A stretch of 64,000 nucleotides of DNA from Desulfarculus sp. GTDB taxonomy: Bacteria > Desulfobacterota > Desulfarculia > Desulfarculales > Desulfarculaceae. Of the stretch, positions 48,966-60,054 are shown piece after piece. Position numbers and translations under genes: made by a program. The notes below the pieces were generated by a model, which was not told the origin of the DNA, ran no database searches, and worked only from the letters and a program-made list of their open reading frames with translations. The stretch covers positions 62,001 through 126,000 of the forward strand of contig QZKP01000012.1 of the NCBI GenBank assembly GCA_003605055.1, in the 5' to 3' direction. Each line of letters starts with the position of its first letter. The stretch's first letter is position 1.

Positions 48966-49667
48966 ATGAAGTTGCAAGCGGCAGACAAGGGCAAGACCTC
49001 GGCGAATAAACGCGGCCTGGCCATTGAGGAGGCCTACCTCAAGATAAAGAACATGATTTACCTCAACCGGCTGGCGCCGGGGCAGAAGATCGTCTACGGC
49101 GACCTGGGCCAGAGGCTCAACATAAGCATCACCCCGGTGATACAGGCCTTGAACCGCCTTGAGGCCAGCGGGTTTGTCACCTACGTGCCCAACAAGGGCT
49201 ATTTCGTCGGCGAGATAACTGAAGAGGAGGCCCTGGAGCTGTACGCGGCTCGGGAGGCGTTGGAACTCTACCTCATCCCAAACATCATAAAAAACATCGA
49301 TAACCGGACCATCGAACAGATACGGGCCTCTTTCAAAAAGCACAGCGACCAGGCCCAAAATCAGCCCAGCCGCAAGATCATCCTGGTTGACGCCCAGTTT
49401 CACCTCAAACTGGCCGAGTTCGGGGGCAATGAGGTCATTGAGAGGCTGCTGAGGGAGGTCTTTGAAAAGCTGTACCTGAAGTACAGGCCCGAGTACCTGG
49501 AGGCGCCCCGGGTCAAGGAGGTCGCGGCCGAGCACCGCGCCATCCTGGACGCCCTGCGCTGGCGCGACGCGCAAAAGGCCGCCGTGGCCATCCGGACCCA
49601 CATCTGGCAGAGCAAGGAGCGGGTGACCAAGCAGTTGCGCCTGCGTCAGGAAGGCGGCCTCTTGTAG
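48966..49667 (+). CDS. GntR-family regulator, FCD type
   Basis: A 233-residue protein. Winged helix-turn-helix (LAPGQKIVYGDLGQRLNISI, TPVIQALNRLEASGFVTYVP) and a helical FCD effector domain (AAREALELYLIPNIIKNID, FHLKLAEFGGNEVIERLLRE, EHRAILDALRWRDAQKAAVA). Metal/carboxylate-binding residues of the FCD fold (Asp in LVDAQFH, His in AEHR) are present. It is a close paralogue of the protein at 59029. It likely controls the genes that follow. Confidence 0.9.
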   Translation: MKLQAADKGKTSANKRGLAIEEAYLKIKNMIYLNRLAPGQKIVYGDLGQRLNISITPVIQALNRLEASGFVTYVPNKGYFVGEITEEEALELYAAREALELYLIPNIIKNIDNRTIEQIRASFKKHSDQAQNQPSRKIILVDAQFHLKLAEFGGNEVIERLLREVFEKLYLKYRPEYLEAPRVKEVAAEHRAILDALRWRDAQKAAVAIRTHIWQSKERVTKQLRLRQEGGLL

Positions 49668-49713
49668 CCCAGGGCGGCGGAGGCGGGGTTAGGTCATTGG
49701 CAAAGGCAAGACC

Positions 49714-50499
49714 ATGGAATTCCAACACGTAATTTATGAAGTAAGCGAGGGCATCGGCCATCTGATCATCAACCGCCCCGAGGCGCGCAACGCCCTGAAT
49801 CGCGCCACCCGCCGGGAGATGGCCGCGGTGCTGGAAGAGGTGCGGCAAAACCCCGCGGTCAGGGTGCTGGTGGTCTCCGGGGCCGGGGGCAAGGCCTTTG
49901 TGGCCGGCGCGGACGTCAAGGAGCTGTCCCAATACGACGCCCTGGCCATGGAGCACTTCATGGACACCCTGGCCCAGGGCTTTTACACCCGCTTCGAGGA
50001 GCTGGACCGGCCGGTGATCGCCATGATCGACGGGCTTTGCCTGGGCGGGGGGCTGGAGCTGGCCCTGGCCTGCGACCTGCGCATCGCCTCGGACCGCTCC
50101 CTGATCGGCCTGCCCGAGATACGCCTGGGCATCATGCCCGGCGGCGGCGGCACCCAGCGTTTGCCGCGCCTGGTGGGGACGGCCAAGGCCAAGGAGCTCA
50201 TATTCACCGGCGAGTTGCTCAAGGCCCAGGAGGCCGAGCGCCTGGGCATCCTCAACCAGGTCCACCCCGCCGAGGAGCTGGAGGCGCGGGTGATGGAGCT
50301 GGCCCGGAAAATCGCGGCCAAGGGCAGCCTGGCCTTGAAGTGGGCCAAGAAGGCCATCAATGCCTCCCATGAGTCGGGTCTGCGCATGGGCCTGGCCTAC
50401 GAGGCCATGGTGGAATGCCTGCTGTTCACCAGCGAGGATCGCCAGGAAGGGTTCCAGGCCCTGTTCGAGAAGAGGGAGCCGGAGTTCAAGGGGAGATAA
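49714..50499 (+). CDS. Enoyl-CoA hydratase
   Basis: A 261-residue crotonase. Both catalytic Glu are present: Glu115 in GGGLELALAC and Glu135 in LPEIRLG, twenty residues apart as in rat ECH (Glu144, Glu164). Oxyanion loops GKAFVAGADVKE and LCLGGGLELA fit. It adds water to trans-2-enoyl-CoA. The contrast with the crotonase at 39501 is clear. Translation start ATG 49714. Confidence 0.92.
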   Translation: MEFQHVIYEVSEGIGHLIINRPEARNALNRATRREMAAVLEEVRQNPAVRVLVVSGAGGKAFVAGADVKELSQYDALAMEHFMDTLAQGFYTRFEELDRPVIAMIDGLCLGGGLELALACDLRIASDRSLIGLPEIRLGIMPGGGGTQRLPRLVGTAKAKELIFTGELLKAQEAERLGILNQVHPAEELEARVMELARKIAAKGSLALKWAKKAINASHESGLRMGLAYEAMVECLLFTSEDRQEGFQALFEKREPEFKGR

Positions 50500-50533
50500 T
50501 CCAGTCTGAGTTTTCAAGCATAGTGAGGTTGCA

Positions 50534-51685
50534 ATGGCTGCGCAGTATCACGAACTCACGGAAGAGCAGCGCATCTTCCTGGAAATGATGACGGACTTCG
50601 CGGATAAAGAGGTGGCGCCCTTGGTGGAACAGGCCGAGCGCACGGGCCAGACCCCCCGCCGGCTCTTCACGCGCATGGGCGAGATGGGCTTTCTGGGCCC
50701 CCGCTATCCCGAGGAATTGGGCGGCGGCGGCGGCGACAAGATCACCGAGTGCATCATGGTGGAGCAGCTGGGCCGGGTCTGCGCCGGCATGTGCGGAGCC
50801 GTGGTGGCCCACAGCGGCCTGGGCACCATGCCCATCTATTTGCACGGCTCCGAGGAGCAGAAGGAGCGCTTTCTCAAGCCCGCCATCCGGGGCGAGAAGA
50901 TCGCCGCCTTCGGCCTCACCGAGCCCAACGTGGGCTCGGACGTCGCCTCCATCCAAACCCGGGCGGTGCGCGACGGGGACAACTACGTCATCAACGGGGC
51001 CAAGATGTTCATCACTAACGGCCCCATCTGCGATTACGTCATCGTGGCCGCCTACACCCAGCCGGAAAAACGGGGCCTGGGCATTAACCTGTTCATCGTG
51101 GAAAAGGGCACCCCGGGCTTCACGGTCAGCAAGAAGCTGGAAAAGGTGGGCAACCACGCGGCCGAAACCGGCGAGCTGACCTTCGAGGACTGCGTGGTGC
51201 CCGCGGCCAACCTGATCGGGGGCCGGGAGTGCGGCGGCTTCCAGCAGCTGGAGGACACCCTGCTCTCGGGCCGCATCACTTACGGCGCCCGCTGCCTGGG
51301 CACCGCCCAGGCCTCCTACGACCTCACCGTGGCCTACGCCAAGCAGCGGGTGCAGTTCGGCAAGCCCATCATCAAGTTCCAGGTCAACAGCTTCCGCCTG
51401 GCCGAGATGGCCATGTACATAGACATCATGCGCTCCTATCTCTGGCGGGTGGCCCGCCTCTATGACGCCGGGGTCAACGTCAAGAAGGAATCCTCCATGG
51501 TCAAGCTCTTTTGCTCGGAGATACTGCAGAAGCTCACCGGCGACGCCATGCAGATCCACGGCGGCTACGGCTACATGTCGGAGTACGCCATCCAGAGGCA
51601 CTGGCGGGACGGCCGCCTGTTCACGGTGACCGAGGGCACCTCCGAGGTGCAGCACATGGTGATCGCCCGCCAACTGGGTTTTTAA
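50534..51685 (+). CDS. Acyl-CoA dehydrogenase, SCAD/MCAD-type catalytic Glu
   Basis: A 383-residue flavoprotein. The catalytic base is Glu367 in TEGTSEVQ; the alternative helix position is Gly (LLSGRITY). Motifs AFGLTEPNVGSDVAS and YAKQRVQFGKPIIKFQ are typical. Together with the next gene (7 bases away) it forms part of the same operon. Overall it looks like short/branched-chain acyl-CoA dehydrogenases. Confidence 0.92.
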   Translation: MAAQYHELTEEQRIFLEMMTDFADKEVAPLVEQAERTGQTPRRLFTRMGEMGFLGPRYPEELGGGGGDKITECIMVEQLGRVCAGMCGAVVAHSGLGTMPIYLHGSEEQKERFLKPAIRGEKIAAFGLTEPNVGSDVASIQTRAVRDGDNYVINGAKMFITNGPICDYVIVAAYTQPEKRGLGINLFIVEKGTPGFTVSKKLEKVGNHAAETGELTFEDCVVPAANLIGGRECGGFQQLEDTLLSGRITYGARCLGTAQASYDLTVAYAKQRVQFGKPIIKFQVNSFRLAEMAMYIDIMRSYLWRVARLYDAGVNVKKESSMVKLFCSEILQKLTGDAMQIHGGYGYMSEYAIQRHWRDGRLFTVTEGTSEVQHMVIARQLGF

Positions 51686-51691
51686 GAGGCC

Positions 51692-53233
51692 ATGGACCAT
51701 CTGATAAAACAACTGCGTCAAAAAAGCGAGCAGGCCCGCCTGGGGGGCGGGGCCGCGGCCATCGCCAAGGAGCACGCCAAGGGCAAGCTCACCGCCCGGG
51801 AGCGCCTGGATCTCTTGTTCGACCCGGGCAGCTTCATCGAGGTGGGCCTACTCACCGACCACACCTGCCACAACTTCGGCCTGGAGGAGAAGTCCCTGCC
51901 CGGCGACGCGGTGGTGACCGGCTACGGACTGGTGGAGGAGCGGCCGGTCTTCGCCTTTGCCCAGGATGCCACGGTCATGGGCGGCGCCCTGGGCGGCATG
52001 CACTCGCAGAAGATCTGCACCATCATGGATCTGGCCCTCAAGGCCGCCGCCCCCATCGTGGGCCTCAACGACTCGGCCGGGGCCCGGGTGCAGGAGGGGG
52101 CCGACTCCCTGGCCGGCTACGGACTCATCTTCAAGCGCAACGTGGAGGCCAGCGGGGTGGTGCCCCAGATATCGGCCATCATGGGCAACTGCGCCGGCGG
52201 GGCGGTGTACTCCCCGGCCATGACCGACGTAATCTTCATGGTCCAGAAAAGCTCCTACATGTTCATCACCGGCCCCAAGGTGATCAAGTCGGTCACCGGC
52301 GAGGCGGTGGACATGCAGACCCTGGGCGGGGCGCGCATCCATTCCAAGATATCGGGCAACTGCGACCTGGCCTGCAAAGACGACGCCGAGTGCCTGCGCC
52401 AAATCCGGCGGCTGTTGTCCTTTCTGCCCAGCAACTGCGGCCAGCAGCCGCCCCGGCGGCCCAGCGGCAGCCCCAACGCCTTCGACCCGGAGATTCACCA
52501 GCTCATCCCCGAGGACCGCAAGAAGTTCTTCGACGTGCGCCGGGTGATAGAGCGCCTGGTGGACCAGGGCGACTTCCTGGAGATCAAGGCCCAATTCGCC
52601 CCCAACGTGGTCTGCGGCCTGGGGCGGGTGGACGGCTACAGCGTGGGACTGGTGGCCAACCAGTCGCGCTGTCTGGGCGGGGCCCTGGACAGCGATGCCT
52701 CGGACAAGGCCTCGCGGTTCGTGCGCTTCTGCGACGCCTTTAACATCCCCCTGGTGAGCCTGGTGGACGTGCCCGGCTATCTGCCCGGGGTCAAGCACGA
52801 ATACAGCGGCATCATCCGCCACGGGGCCAAGATGATCTACGCCTACGCTGAGGCCACGGTGCCCAAGATAACCATCATCCTGCGCAAGGCCTACGGCGGG
52901 GCCTACCAGGCCATGTGCAGCAAGCAACTGGGCGCCGACCAGGTTTGGGCCTGGCCCTCGGCCGAGATCGCGGTGATGGGGGCCGAGGGGGCGGTGGACA
53001 TCGTCTTCGCCAAGGAAGTGGCCGCCGCCGTGGACCCGGCCGCGGCCCGGCAGGCCCGGATAGAGGAGTACCGGGACAAGTTCACCAGCCCCTATTACAC
53101 GGCCAAGCTGTTGCACGTGGACGCTGTGATCGAGCCCGGCCACACCCGGCCTTATCTGATCCAGGCCCTGCTGGCCCTGCGCCACAAGCGCGAGCAAAAG
53201 CCGGTGCGCCGGCACGGCAACATCCCGCTTTGA
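51692..53233 (+). CDS. Biotin-dependent carboxyltransferase subunit (propionyl-CoA carboxylase beta / methylmalonyl-CoA decarboxylase alpha type)
   Basis: A 513-residue crotonase-superfamily carboxyltransferase: N-terminal KGKLTARERLDLLFDPGSF, acyl-CoA-binding loop LNDSAGARVQEGADSLAGYG, and C-terminal biotin-binding loop VDVPGYLPGVKHEYSGIIRH and KAYGGAYQAMCSKQLGAD. No biotin carboxylase or biotin carrier gene is in the window, so direction (carboxylase or sodium-pumping decarboxylase) cannot be read. Next to the B12 mutase it would act on propionyl-/methylmalonyl-CoA. Confidence 0.85.
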   Translation: MDHLIKQLRQKSEQARLGGGAAAIAKEHAKGKLTARERLDLLFDPGSFIEVGLLTDHTCHNFGLEEKSLPGDAVVTGYGLVEERPVFAFAQDATVMGGALGGMHSQKICTIMDLALKAAAPIVGLNDSAGARVQEGADSLAGYGLIFKRNVEASGVVPQISAIMGNCAGGAVYSPAMTDVIFMVQKSSYMFITGPKVIKSVTGEAVDMQTLGGARIHSKISGNCDLACKDDAECLRQIRRLLSFLPSNCGQQPPRRPSGSPNAFDPEIHQLIPEDRKKFFDVRRVIERLVDQGDFLEIKAQFAPNVVCGLGRVDGYSVGLVANQSRCLGGALDSDASDKASRFVRFCDAFNIPLVSLVDVPGYLPGVKHEYSGIIRHGAKMIYAYAEATVPKITIILRKAYGGAYQAMCSKQLGADQVWAWPSAEIAVMGAEGAVDIVFAKEVAAAVDPAAARQARIEEYRDKFTSPYYTAKLLHVDAVIEPGHTRPYLIQALLALRHKREQKPVRRHGNIPL

Positions 53234-53255
53234 GCAGCCGGAAAGTGAGAGAGAA

Positions 53256-53663
53256 GTGGGTGCGGCAAACAGAAGGATAAGGGTCTTGGCGGCCAAACCC
53301 GGCCTGGACGGCCACGACCGGGGCATAAAGGTGGTTTGCGCCGGGCTCAAGGACGCGGGGATGGAGGTGATCTACGCCGGCCTGCGCCAGACCCCGGAGG
53401 CCATAGTCAACACCGCCCTGCAGGAGGACGTGGACGTGATCGCCCTGAGCACCCTGTCCGGGGCCCACAACCAGCACCTGCCCCGGGTGGCCAAGCTGCT
53501 CAAGGAAAAAGGGGCCGGGCACATCCTGCTGGTGGCCGGGGGGGTGGTGCCCAAGAAAGACCGCCTGGCCTTGAAAGAGCAGGGCGTCAAGGAAATCTAC
53601 GGGCCCGGCGCCAGCATGGCCGAGATCGCGGCCTTCATCCGGGACAATGTGTCGTTGTCCTGA
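53256..53663 (+). CDS. B12-binding subunit of an acyl-CoA mutase
   Basis: A 135-residue protein from GTG 53256, corresponding to the C-terminal cobalamin-binding domain of methylmalonyl-CoA mutase. The DxHxxG motif is present (GLDGHDRGIKVV, Asp-Gly-His-Asp-Arg-Gly), as are ALSTLSGAHNQHLP and LVAGGVVPKKD. It supplies the histidine that displaces the dimethylbenzimidazole base. It is split from the catalytic subunit that follows after 21 bases. Confidence 0.92.
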   Translation: MGAANRRIRVLAAKPGLDGHDRGIKVVCAGLKDAGMEVIYAGLRQTPEAIVNTALQEDVDVIALSTLSGAHNQHLPRVAKLLKEKGAGHILLVAGGVVPKKDRLALKEQGVKEIYGPGASMAEIAAFIRDNVSLS

Positions 53664-53684
53664 GGGCGGAATGGAACGGCGTTT

Positions 53685-55334
<1,650 letters not shown>

Positions 55335-55379
55335 GGCGGGGCTGCCCCTAGCCAAGCAACCAGCGGGAGGAAGCGATCC

Positions 55380-56792
55380 ATGGCGGGCATCATATCGGCC
55401 GCGGCCCACATTCCCTATCTCAAAATGGAGCGCAAGGTCATAGGCGGCGCCTGGGAGCGGGGCTCCCTGCCCGGCTGCCGCAGCGTGGCCGGCAGCGACG
55501 AGGACTCCCTGACCATGGCCGCCGAGGCCGCCGCGGCCTGCCTGGGCCAGGGCGACCGCGCGGGGGTGGAGGGGGTATTCTTCGCCTCCACCACGGCGCC
55601 CTACCGCGAAAAGCAGAGCGCCAGCCTGCTGGCCACCGTCCTGGACCTGCCCGTGGAGCTGCAGACGGTGGACCTGGGCAACTCGCTGCGCGCGGGTCTG
55701 AGCGCCTTGAGGCTGGCCCTGGACTCGGTGGCCAGCGGGGCGGCCGGCCAACTGCTGGTGGCCAGCGGGGAGCAGCGCCTGGGCTACCCGCGCTCGGACC
55801 AGGAGCAGTTGTTCGGCGACGCCGGGGCCGCGGTGCTGGTGGGCGGGGATGATGCGCCGCTGGCCTATCTGGGCGGCTTCCGGGTGTCGGATGAAATCAC
55901 CGACGTCTGGCGCACGGACCAGGACCGCTACGTGCGCACCTGGGAGGGGCGCTTCGTGTCCGGCGAGGGCTACCTGGCCGTCATGACCAAGGCCATCAAG
56001 GGGCTCTTGGCCAAGACGGGGCTCCAGCCCGGCGACATTGACCGGGCGCTGATACCGGCGCCCGAGGCCCGCTCCCTGCAGGACCTGCTCAAGAAAACCG
56101 GCCTGACCGGGGACGGCCAGGCGGCCGACCCCCTGCTGGACCAGGTGGGCTTCTGCGGCGCGGCCCAGCCCCTGCTCATGCTGGCCGCGGCCCTGGAGCA
56201 GGCCTCGGTGGGCCAGAAGGTTCTCCTGGCCGCCTACGGCGACGGCGCCGAGGCCCTGTTGTTCGAGGTCCGCGGCCCGCTGGCCAAGCCCGCCAGCGAC
56301 CTGGCCCGCCAACTGGCCAACCGGCGGGCCCTCAACTCCTACGCCCGCTTCCTGAGCTTTCGGGACACGGTGGAGCCCCTGCCCGGCGAGCCGTTCCGCC
56401 TGGTGCCCTCGGCCACGGTGACCTGGCGGGAGCGGGACTCTCTGCTGCGCTGCCAGGGCAGCCGTTGTCAGGTCTGCGGCACCGCGGCCTATCCCATCCA
56501 GCGTATCTGCGACCACTGCCGCAGCCAGGACCAGTTTGAAGCGGTGCGCCTGAGCGGCATGACCGGCGAGGTCTTCACCTTCAGCCGGGACAACCTGGCC
56601 GGCCGTCCCGACGACCCGGTGGCGGTGCAGACCGTGGTGCAGATGGAAAACGGGGCCCGTTTCTACGGCCTGATGACCGACTGCGACCCCGCCCAGGTGG
56701 AGTTGGGCCTGCCGGTGCGGCTCACCCTGCGCCGCTTCCACGACCTGGGGGGGTTCCACAACTACTTTTGGAAATGCCGGCCGGTCAGGTAA
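55380..56792 (+). CDS. HMG-CoA-synthase-like protein fused to a DUF35 zinc-ribbon/OB domain
   Basis: A 470-residue fusion. Residues 1-340 are a thiolase-fold domain like HMG-CoA synthase/KAS III; the nucleophile Cys position reads DLGNSLRAG (Ser102), so it probably lacks condensing activity. Residues 350-470 carry a zinc ribbon (CQGSRCQVCG...CDHC) and an OB fold, the DUF35 architecture. In archaea thiolase, HMG-CoA synthase and DUF35 proteins form a channelling complex; the next gene here is a thiolase. Confidence 0.8.
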   Translation: MAGIISAAAHIPYLKMERKVIGGAWERGSLPGCRSVAGSDEDSLTMAAEAAAACLGQGDRAGVEGVFFASTTAPYREKQSASLLATVLDLPVELQTVDLGNSLRAGLSALRLALDSVASGAAGQLLVASGEQRLGYPRSDQEQLFGDAGAAVLVGGDDAPLAYLGGFRVSDEITDVWRTDQDRYVRTWEGRFVSGEGYLAVMTKAIKGLLAKTGLQPGDIDRALIPAPEARSLQDLLKKTGLTGDGQAADPLLDQVGFCGAAQPLLMLAAALEQASVGQKVLLAAYGDGAEALLFEVRGPLAKPASDLARQLANRRALNSYARFLSFRDTVEPLPGEPFRLVPSATVTWRERDSLLRCQGSRCQVCGTAAYPIQRICDHCRSQDQFEAVRLSGMTGEVFTFSRDNLAGRPDDPVAVQTVVQMENGARFYGLMTDCDPAQVELGLPVRLTLRRFHDLGGFHNYFWKCRPVR

Positions 56793-56805
56793 CGGGGAGA
56801 TAGTC

Positions 56806-57993
56806 ATGGGAAGCATCAAGGATAAAGTGGCCATCATCGGCATGGGCTGTAGCCAGTTCGGCGAGCGTTGGGACGCCGGCACCAGCGATCTGGCCATCGA
56901 GGCGGCCGGCGAGGCCTTGGCCGACGCCGGGGTGGGGCCCCAGGACATAGAGGCCTGCTACTTCAGCACGGTCTACGCGCCCATGGGCGGGGTGGGCGGC
57001 ACCATCGCCGCCGACGCCCTGAAGCTGCGCGACATCCCCATCATCCGCAACGAGAACTGGTGCACCAGCGGGCACATCGCCCTGTTCGAGGCCTGCCTGG
57101 CCGTGGCCAGCGGCATGTACGACGTGGTCATGGCCCTGGGCGTGGAGAAGCTAAAGGACACCGGCTACCCCGGCCTGGGCATGGGCCGCGGCATGAACCC
57201 GGTGCTGGAGGCGCGGCGCACCGCGCCCGGCTCCTTCGCCCTCATCGCCAAGCGCTATTTCCAGGCCCACGGCCTCAGCGACCAGGAGGGCAAGGAGCTG
57301 ATAGGCCGCATCGCGGTGAAGAACCACGACAACGGCAGCCGCACCCCCAAGGCCCATTTCCACAACAAGGTGACCCTGGAGAAGGTGGTGGCCGCGCCGC
57401 TGATCGCCTGGCCCCTGGGCCTGTTCGACTGCTGCGGCAACAGCGACGGCGCTGCCTGCGCCATCGTCACCCGCGCCGACCTGGCCCGCAAGTTCCGCGA
57501 CGACCCCATCTACGTCAAGGGCGTGGGCGTGGCCATGGACTCCAGCATGCCCCACCTGCGCCCGGGCTTCGACTGGATTCACTTCGGGGCCCTGATGAAC
57601 TCCTCGCGCCAGGCCTATGAGATGGCCGGCATAAAAAACCCCCGGGAGGAGCTGGATGTGGCCGAGGTGCACGACTGCTTCACCATCACCGAGCTGGCCA
57701 TCTACGAGAACTTCGGCTTCAGCCCCGAGGGCGGCGCCCGCGCGGACATCGAGGGGGGCTTTTTCGAGCGCGGGGGAGGGCTGCCGGTGAACATAGACGG
57801 CGGCCTGAAATGCTTCGGCCACCCCATCGGGGCCAGCGGCCTGCGCATGACCTACGAGATCTACAAGCAGTTGCAGCAAAAGGTGGACAACCCGGCCCGC
57901 CAGGTCCAGAACCCGCGCCTGGGTTTGTCCCACACCTTTGGCGGCCCGCCCCAGATAAGCGCGGTGGCCATCCTGGGCAACGAGCGCGGTTAG
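56806..57993 (+). CDS. Thiolase (acetyl-CoA acyltransferase, archaeal/SCP2 type)
   Basis: A 395-residue thiolase. The nucleophile is Cys86 in NENWCTSGH; later motifs VAEVHDCFTITELAIYENFG and KCFGHPIGASGLRMTYEIYK carry the His and Cys of the second and third catalytic loops. It cleaves 3-ketoacyl-CoA or condenses acetyl-CoA. It follows the DUF35 fusion after 13 bases, which suggests a complex. Confidence 0.9.
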   Translation: MGSIKDKVAIIGMGCSQFGERWDAGTSDLAIEAAGEALADAGVGPQDIEACYFSTVYAPMGGVGGTIAADALKLRDIPIIRNENWCTSGHIALFEACLAVASGMYDVVMALGVEKLKDTGYPGLGMGRGMNPVLEARRTAPGSFALIAKRYFQAHGLSDQEGKELIGRIAVKNHDNGSRTPKAHFHNKVTLEKVVAAPLIAWPLGLFDCCGNSDGAACAIVTRADLARKFRDDPIYVKGVGVAMDSSMPHLRPGFDWIHFGALMNSSRQAYEMAGIKNPREELDVAEVHDCFTITELAIYENFGFSPEGGARADIEGGFFERGGGLPVNIDGGLKCFGHPIGASGLRMTYEIYKQLQQKVDNPARQVQNPRLGLSHTFGGPPQISAVAILGNERG

Positions 57994-58025
57994 ATAAGCC
58001 GAAGCAAAGCGGAGGAGGCGCTGTC

Positions 58026-58898
58026 ATGCAGATAAAGAAAGTGATGGTGGTGGGCTGCGGCACCATGGGGGCCGGCATTGCCCAGGTTTGCGCCCAGTGC
58101 GGCTTGCAGGTGGTGATGACCGACGTTTCCAATACCATGCTGGAAAAGGCGGTCAAGACCATTGCCTGGTCCGTGGGCAAGCTGGCCGAGAAGGGCAAGC
58201 TCAAGGAAAACAAGCAGGTGGTGTTGGACCGCATCCAGGCCAGCGAGGATTACGCCCCGGGCGCCGACGCCGAGTTGGTGATCGAGGCGGTCTTTGAAAG
58301 CCTGGAGGTGAAAAAGAAGGTTTTCGCCGAGTTGGAGAAGGCCGTGGGCGCGGACGCGCTGCTGGCCTCCAACACCTCGGCCATCCCCATCAGCGCCATC
58401 GGCGGGGCCCTGCAGCGCCCCCAGCGCATGCTGGGTCTGCACTTCTTCAACCCCGTGCCCATGCTGGAGGCGGTGGAGGTGATCAAGGGCATCTCCACCA
58501 GCGAGGAGACCATGCTGGCGGGCGTGGAGTTCATCCGCTTCATCGGCAAGAAGCCCATCCGGGTGGATGCGGACATCGCCGGCTTCATCCTGAACCGCTG
58601 CAACATGCTCGCCAACATGGAGGCCTATCGCTTGGTGGAGATGAAGGTGGCCACGCCCGAGGACATCGACACCGGCTTCCGCCTGGCCTTCGGCCGCAAA
58701 ATGGGGCCCCTGGAGACCTCGGACCTGGTGGGCCTGGACGTGCAGTTGATGGCCTACACCAACGTGTACAACGAGGAAAAGGACCCGCGCTTCTACCCGC
58801 CTTCCATCCTGCGCCGCAAGGTGGAGGCCGGCCACCTGGGCCGCAAGACCGGCAAGGGCTGGTACGAGTACAACCCGGACGGGACGCGCAAGCAGTAG
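58026..58898 (+). CDS. 3-Hydroxyacyl-CoA dehydrogenase
   Basis: A 290-residue protein from ATG 58026; the in-frame extension to 57810 lies inside the thiolase gene. NAD-binding GxGxxG: VGCGTMGAGIAQ; catalytic His in LHFFNPVPMLEAVEV; C-terminal dimer part GPLETSDLVGLDVQLM. It oxidises 3-hydroxyacyl-CoA with NAD+. With hydratase, thiolase and dehydrogenases it completes a beta-oxidation set. Last gene of the rightward group, followed by a convergent GntR gene. Confidence 0.92.
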   Translation: MQIKKVMVVGCGTMGAGIAQVCAQCGLQVVMTDVSNTMLEKAVKTIAWSVGKLAEKGKLKENKQVVLDRIQASEDYAPGADAELVIEAVFESLEVKKKVFAELEKAVGADALLASNTSAIPISAIGGALQRPQRMLGLHFFNPVPMLEAVEVIKGISTSEETMLAGVEFIRFIGKKPIRVDADIAGFILNRCNMLANMEAYRLVEMKVATPEDIDTGFRLAFGRKMGPLETSDLVGLDVQLMAYTNVYNEEKDPRFYPPSILRRKVEAGHLGRKTGKGWYEYNPDGTRKQ

Positions 58899-59028
58899 CC
58901 GGACGGGGCCGGAGTCAGCCAGGGCAGGGCGCTGGTGCCCCTGTGGGGGCCGGCCCCGGATGCGATGGACGGGCGGGACCCCAGCGGCCCGCCCAAATTT
59001 TTCCGGCGGATTGCCGCGCGGGGGCCGG

Positions 59029-59745
59029 CTAGGCGCTCTCGGAAAGGGGGAAGGCGCTCTCCTGCTGGGAGATGAGGCTGTCTATCACGCGGGCGCGGCC
59101 GGAGATGATGTGGCTGCGGATGGTGGCCACGGCCCCCTCCACGTCCCGGCGTTGCAGGGCCTCCAGGACCATGCGGTGTTCCTGGGCTATCTCCTTGACC
59201 CGGTCCTGGTGCAGATACTCCGGCCGGTATTTCAGGTAAAGCTTCTCGAATATCTCCTGCAACATCTTGCAGATCACCTCGTTGCCGGAGAATCCCACGA
59301 TCTTGAGGTGAAACTGGGCGTCCAGGAGAATCAGCCGGCGCCCTAGAATGTTGTTCTGCTCCGTGCGGTGCCGGCCAAAGGCCTCCTTGATCTCTTGCAG
59401 GTTCTTGGGGTTCAGGTTCTCGATCACCTTGGGTACGATGTATATCTCCAACGCCTCGCGGGCCTCGTACAGTTGCATGGCCTCCTGCACGGTAATCTCG
59501 CCCACGAAATAACCCTTGTTCGGCGTGTAGGTCACGAAGCCCGAGGCCTCCAGGCGGTTCAGGGCCTGGATGACCGGCGTCACGCTGATGTTCAGGCGCT
59601 TGCCCAGGTCGTTGTAGATTATCTTCTGCCCGGGGGCCAGTTGGTTGAGGTAGATCATCTTCTTGATCTTCTGGTAGGCCTCCTCAATGGCGATGCCCCG
59701 GCGGTTGACTTTTCTTTTGTCCGCAGGCTTTGCTGTGCCCTTCAT
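59029..59745 (-). CDS. GntR-family regulator, FCD type (paralogue)
   Basis: A 238-residue protein nearly colinear with the regulator at 48966 (LAPGQKIIYNDLGKRLNISV, TPVIQALNRLEASGFVTYTP are almost identical in both). The FCD domain keeps LLDAQFHLKIVGFSGNEVIC and EHRMVLEALQRRDVEGAVA. It is convergent with the 3-hydroxyacyl-CoA dehydrogenase gene. Being so close in the DNA-reading helix, the two may recognise the same operator with different effectors. Confidence 0.9.
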   Translation of the reverse strand: MKGTAKPADKRKVNRRGIAIEEAYQKIKKMIYLNQLAPGQKIIYNDLGKRLNISVTPVIQALNRLEASGFVTYTPNKGYFVGEITVQEAMQLYEAREALEIYIVPKVIENLNPKNLQEIKEAFGRHRTEQNNILGRRLILLDAQFHLKIVGFSGNEVICKMLQEIFEKLYLKYRPEYLHQDRVKEIAQEHRMVLEALQRRDVEGAVATIRSHIISGRARVIDSLISQQESAFPLSESA

Positions 59746-60054
59746 CGGCTTTTCCCCTTGGCCCGGCGAAACCTGATTCTGCCCGGCCGCTCCAGGTGAC
59801 CCCCCGAAGCCATAAAATCTTATCTATTAACCATACCTAAAATTTGCGACCAAGGCCCTGGGGTCCGAAATCTTTTTTAACGCACCACGCCTGCCCGGCC
59901 CTGGCCGGCCGATGCCCGCCGCCCGTTGCGCGGTACCCCGTGCGCACCAGGCATGTCTTGCAGAACAACGAAAGTAACTACCAGATGCCCCACGCATAAG
60001 CAACGGCCTACTGAGATTCGGGCTACGATGAAGGGGCACGCCTTTTCCTCGCGC
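59746..60054. other. Intergenic region upstream of the second GntR gene
   Basis: A 309-base stretch. An AT-rich block at 59811-59846 is the probable promoter of the GntR gene, like the block before its paralogue. The remainder is GC-rich with no gene. The dehydrogenase operon of the far right ends at 60055 without a clear terminator. Confidence 0.5.
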
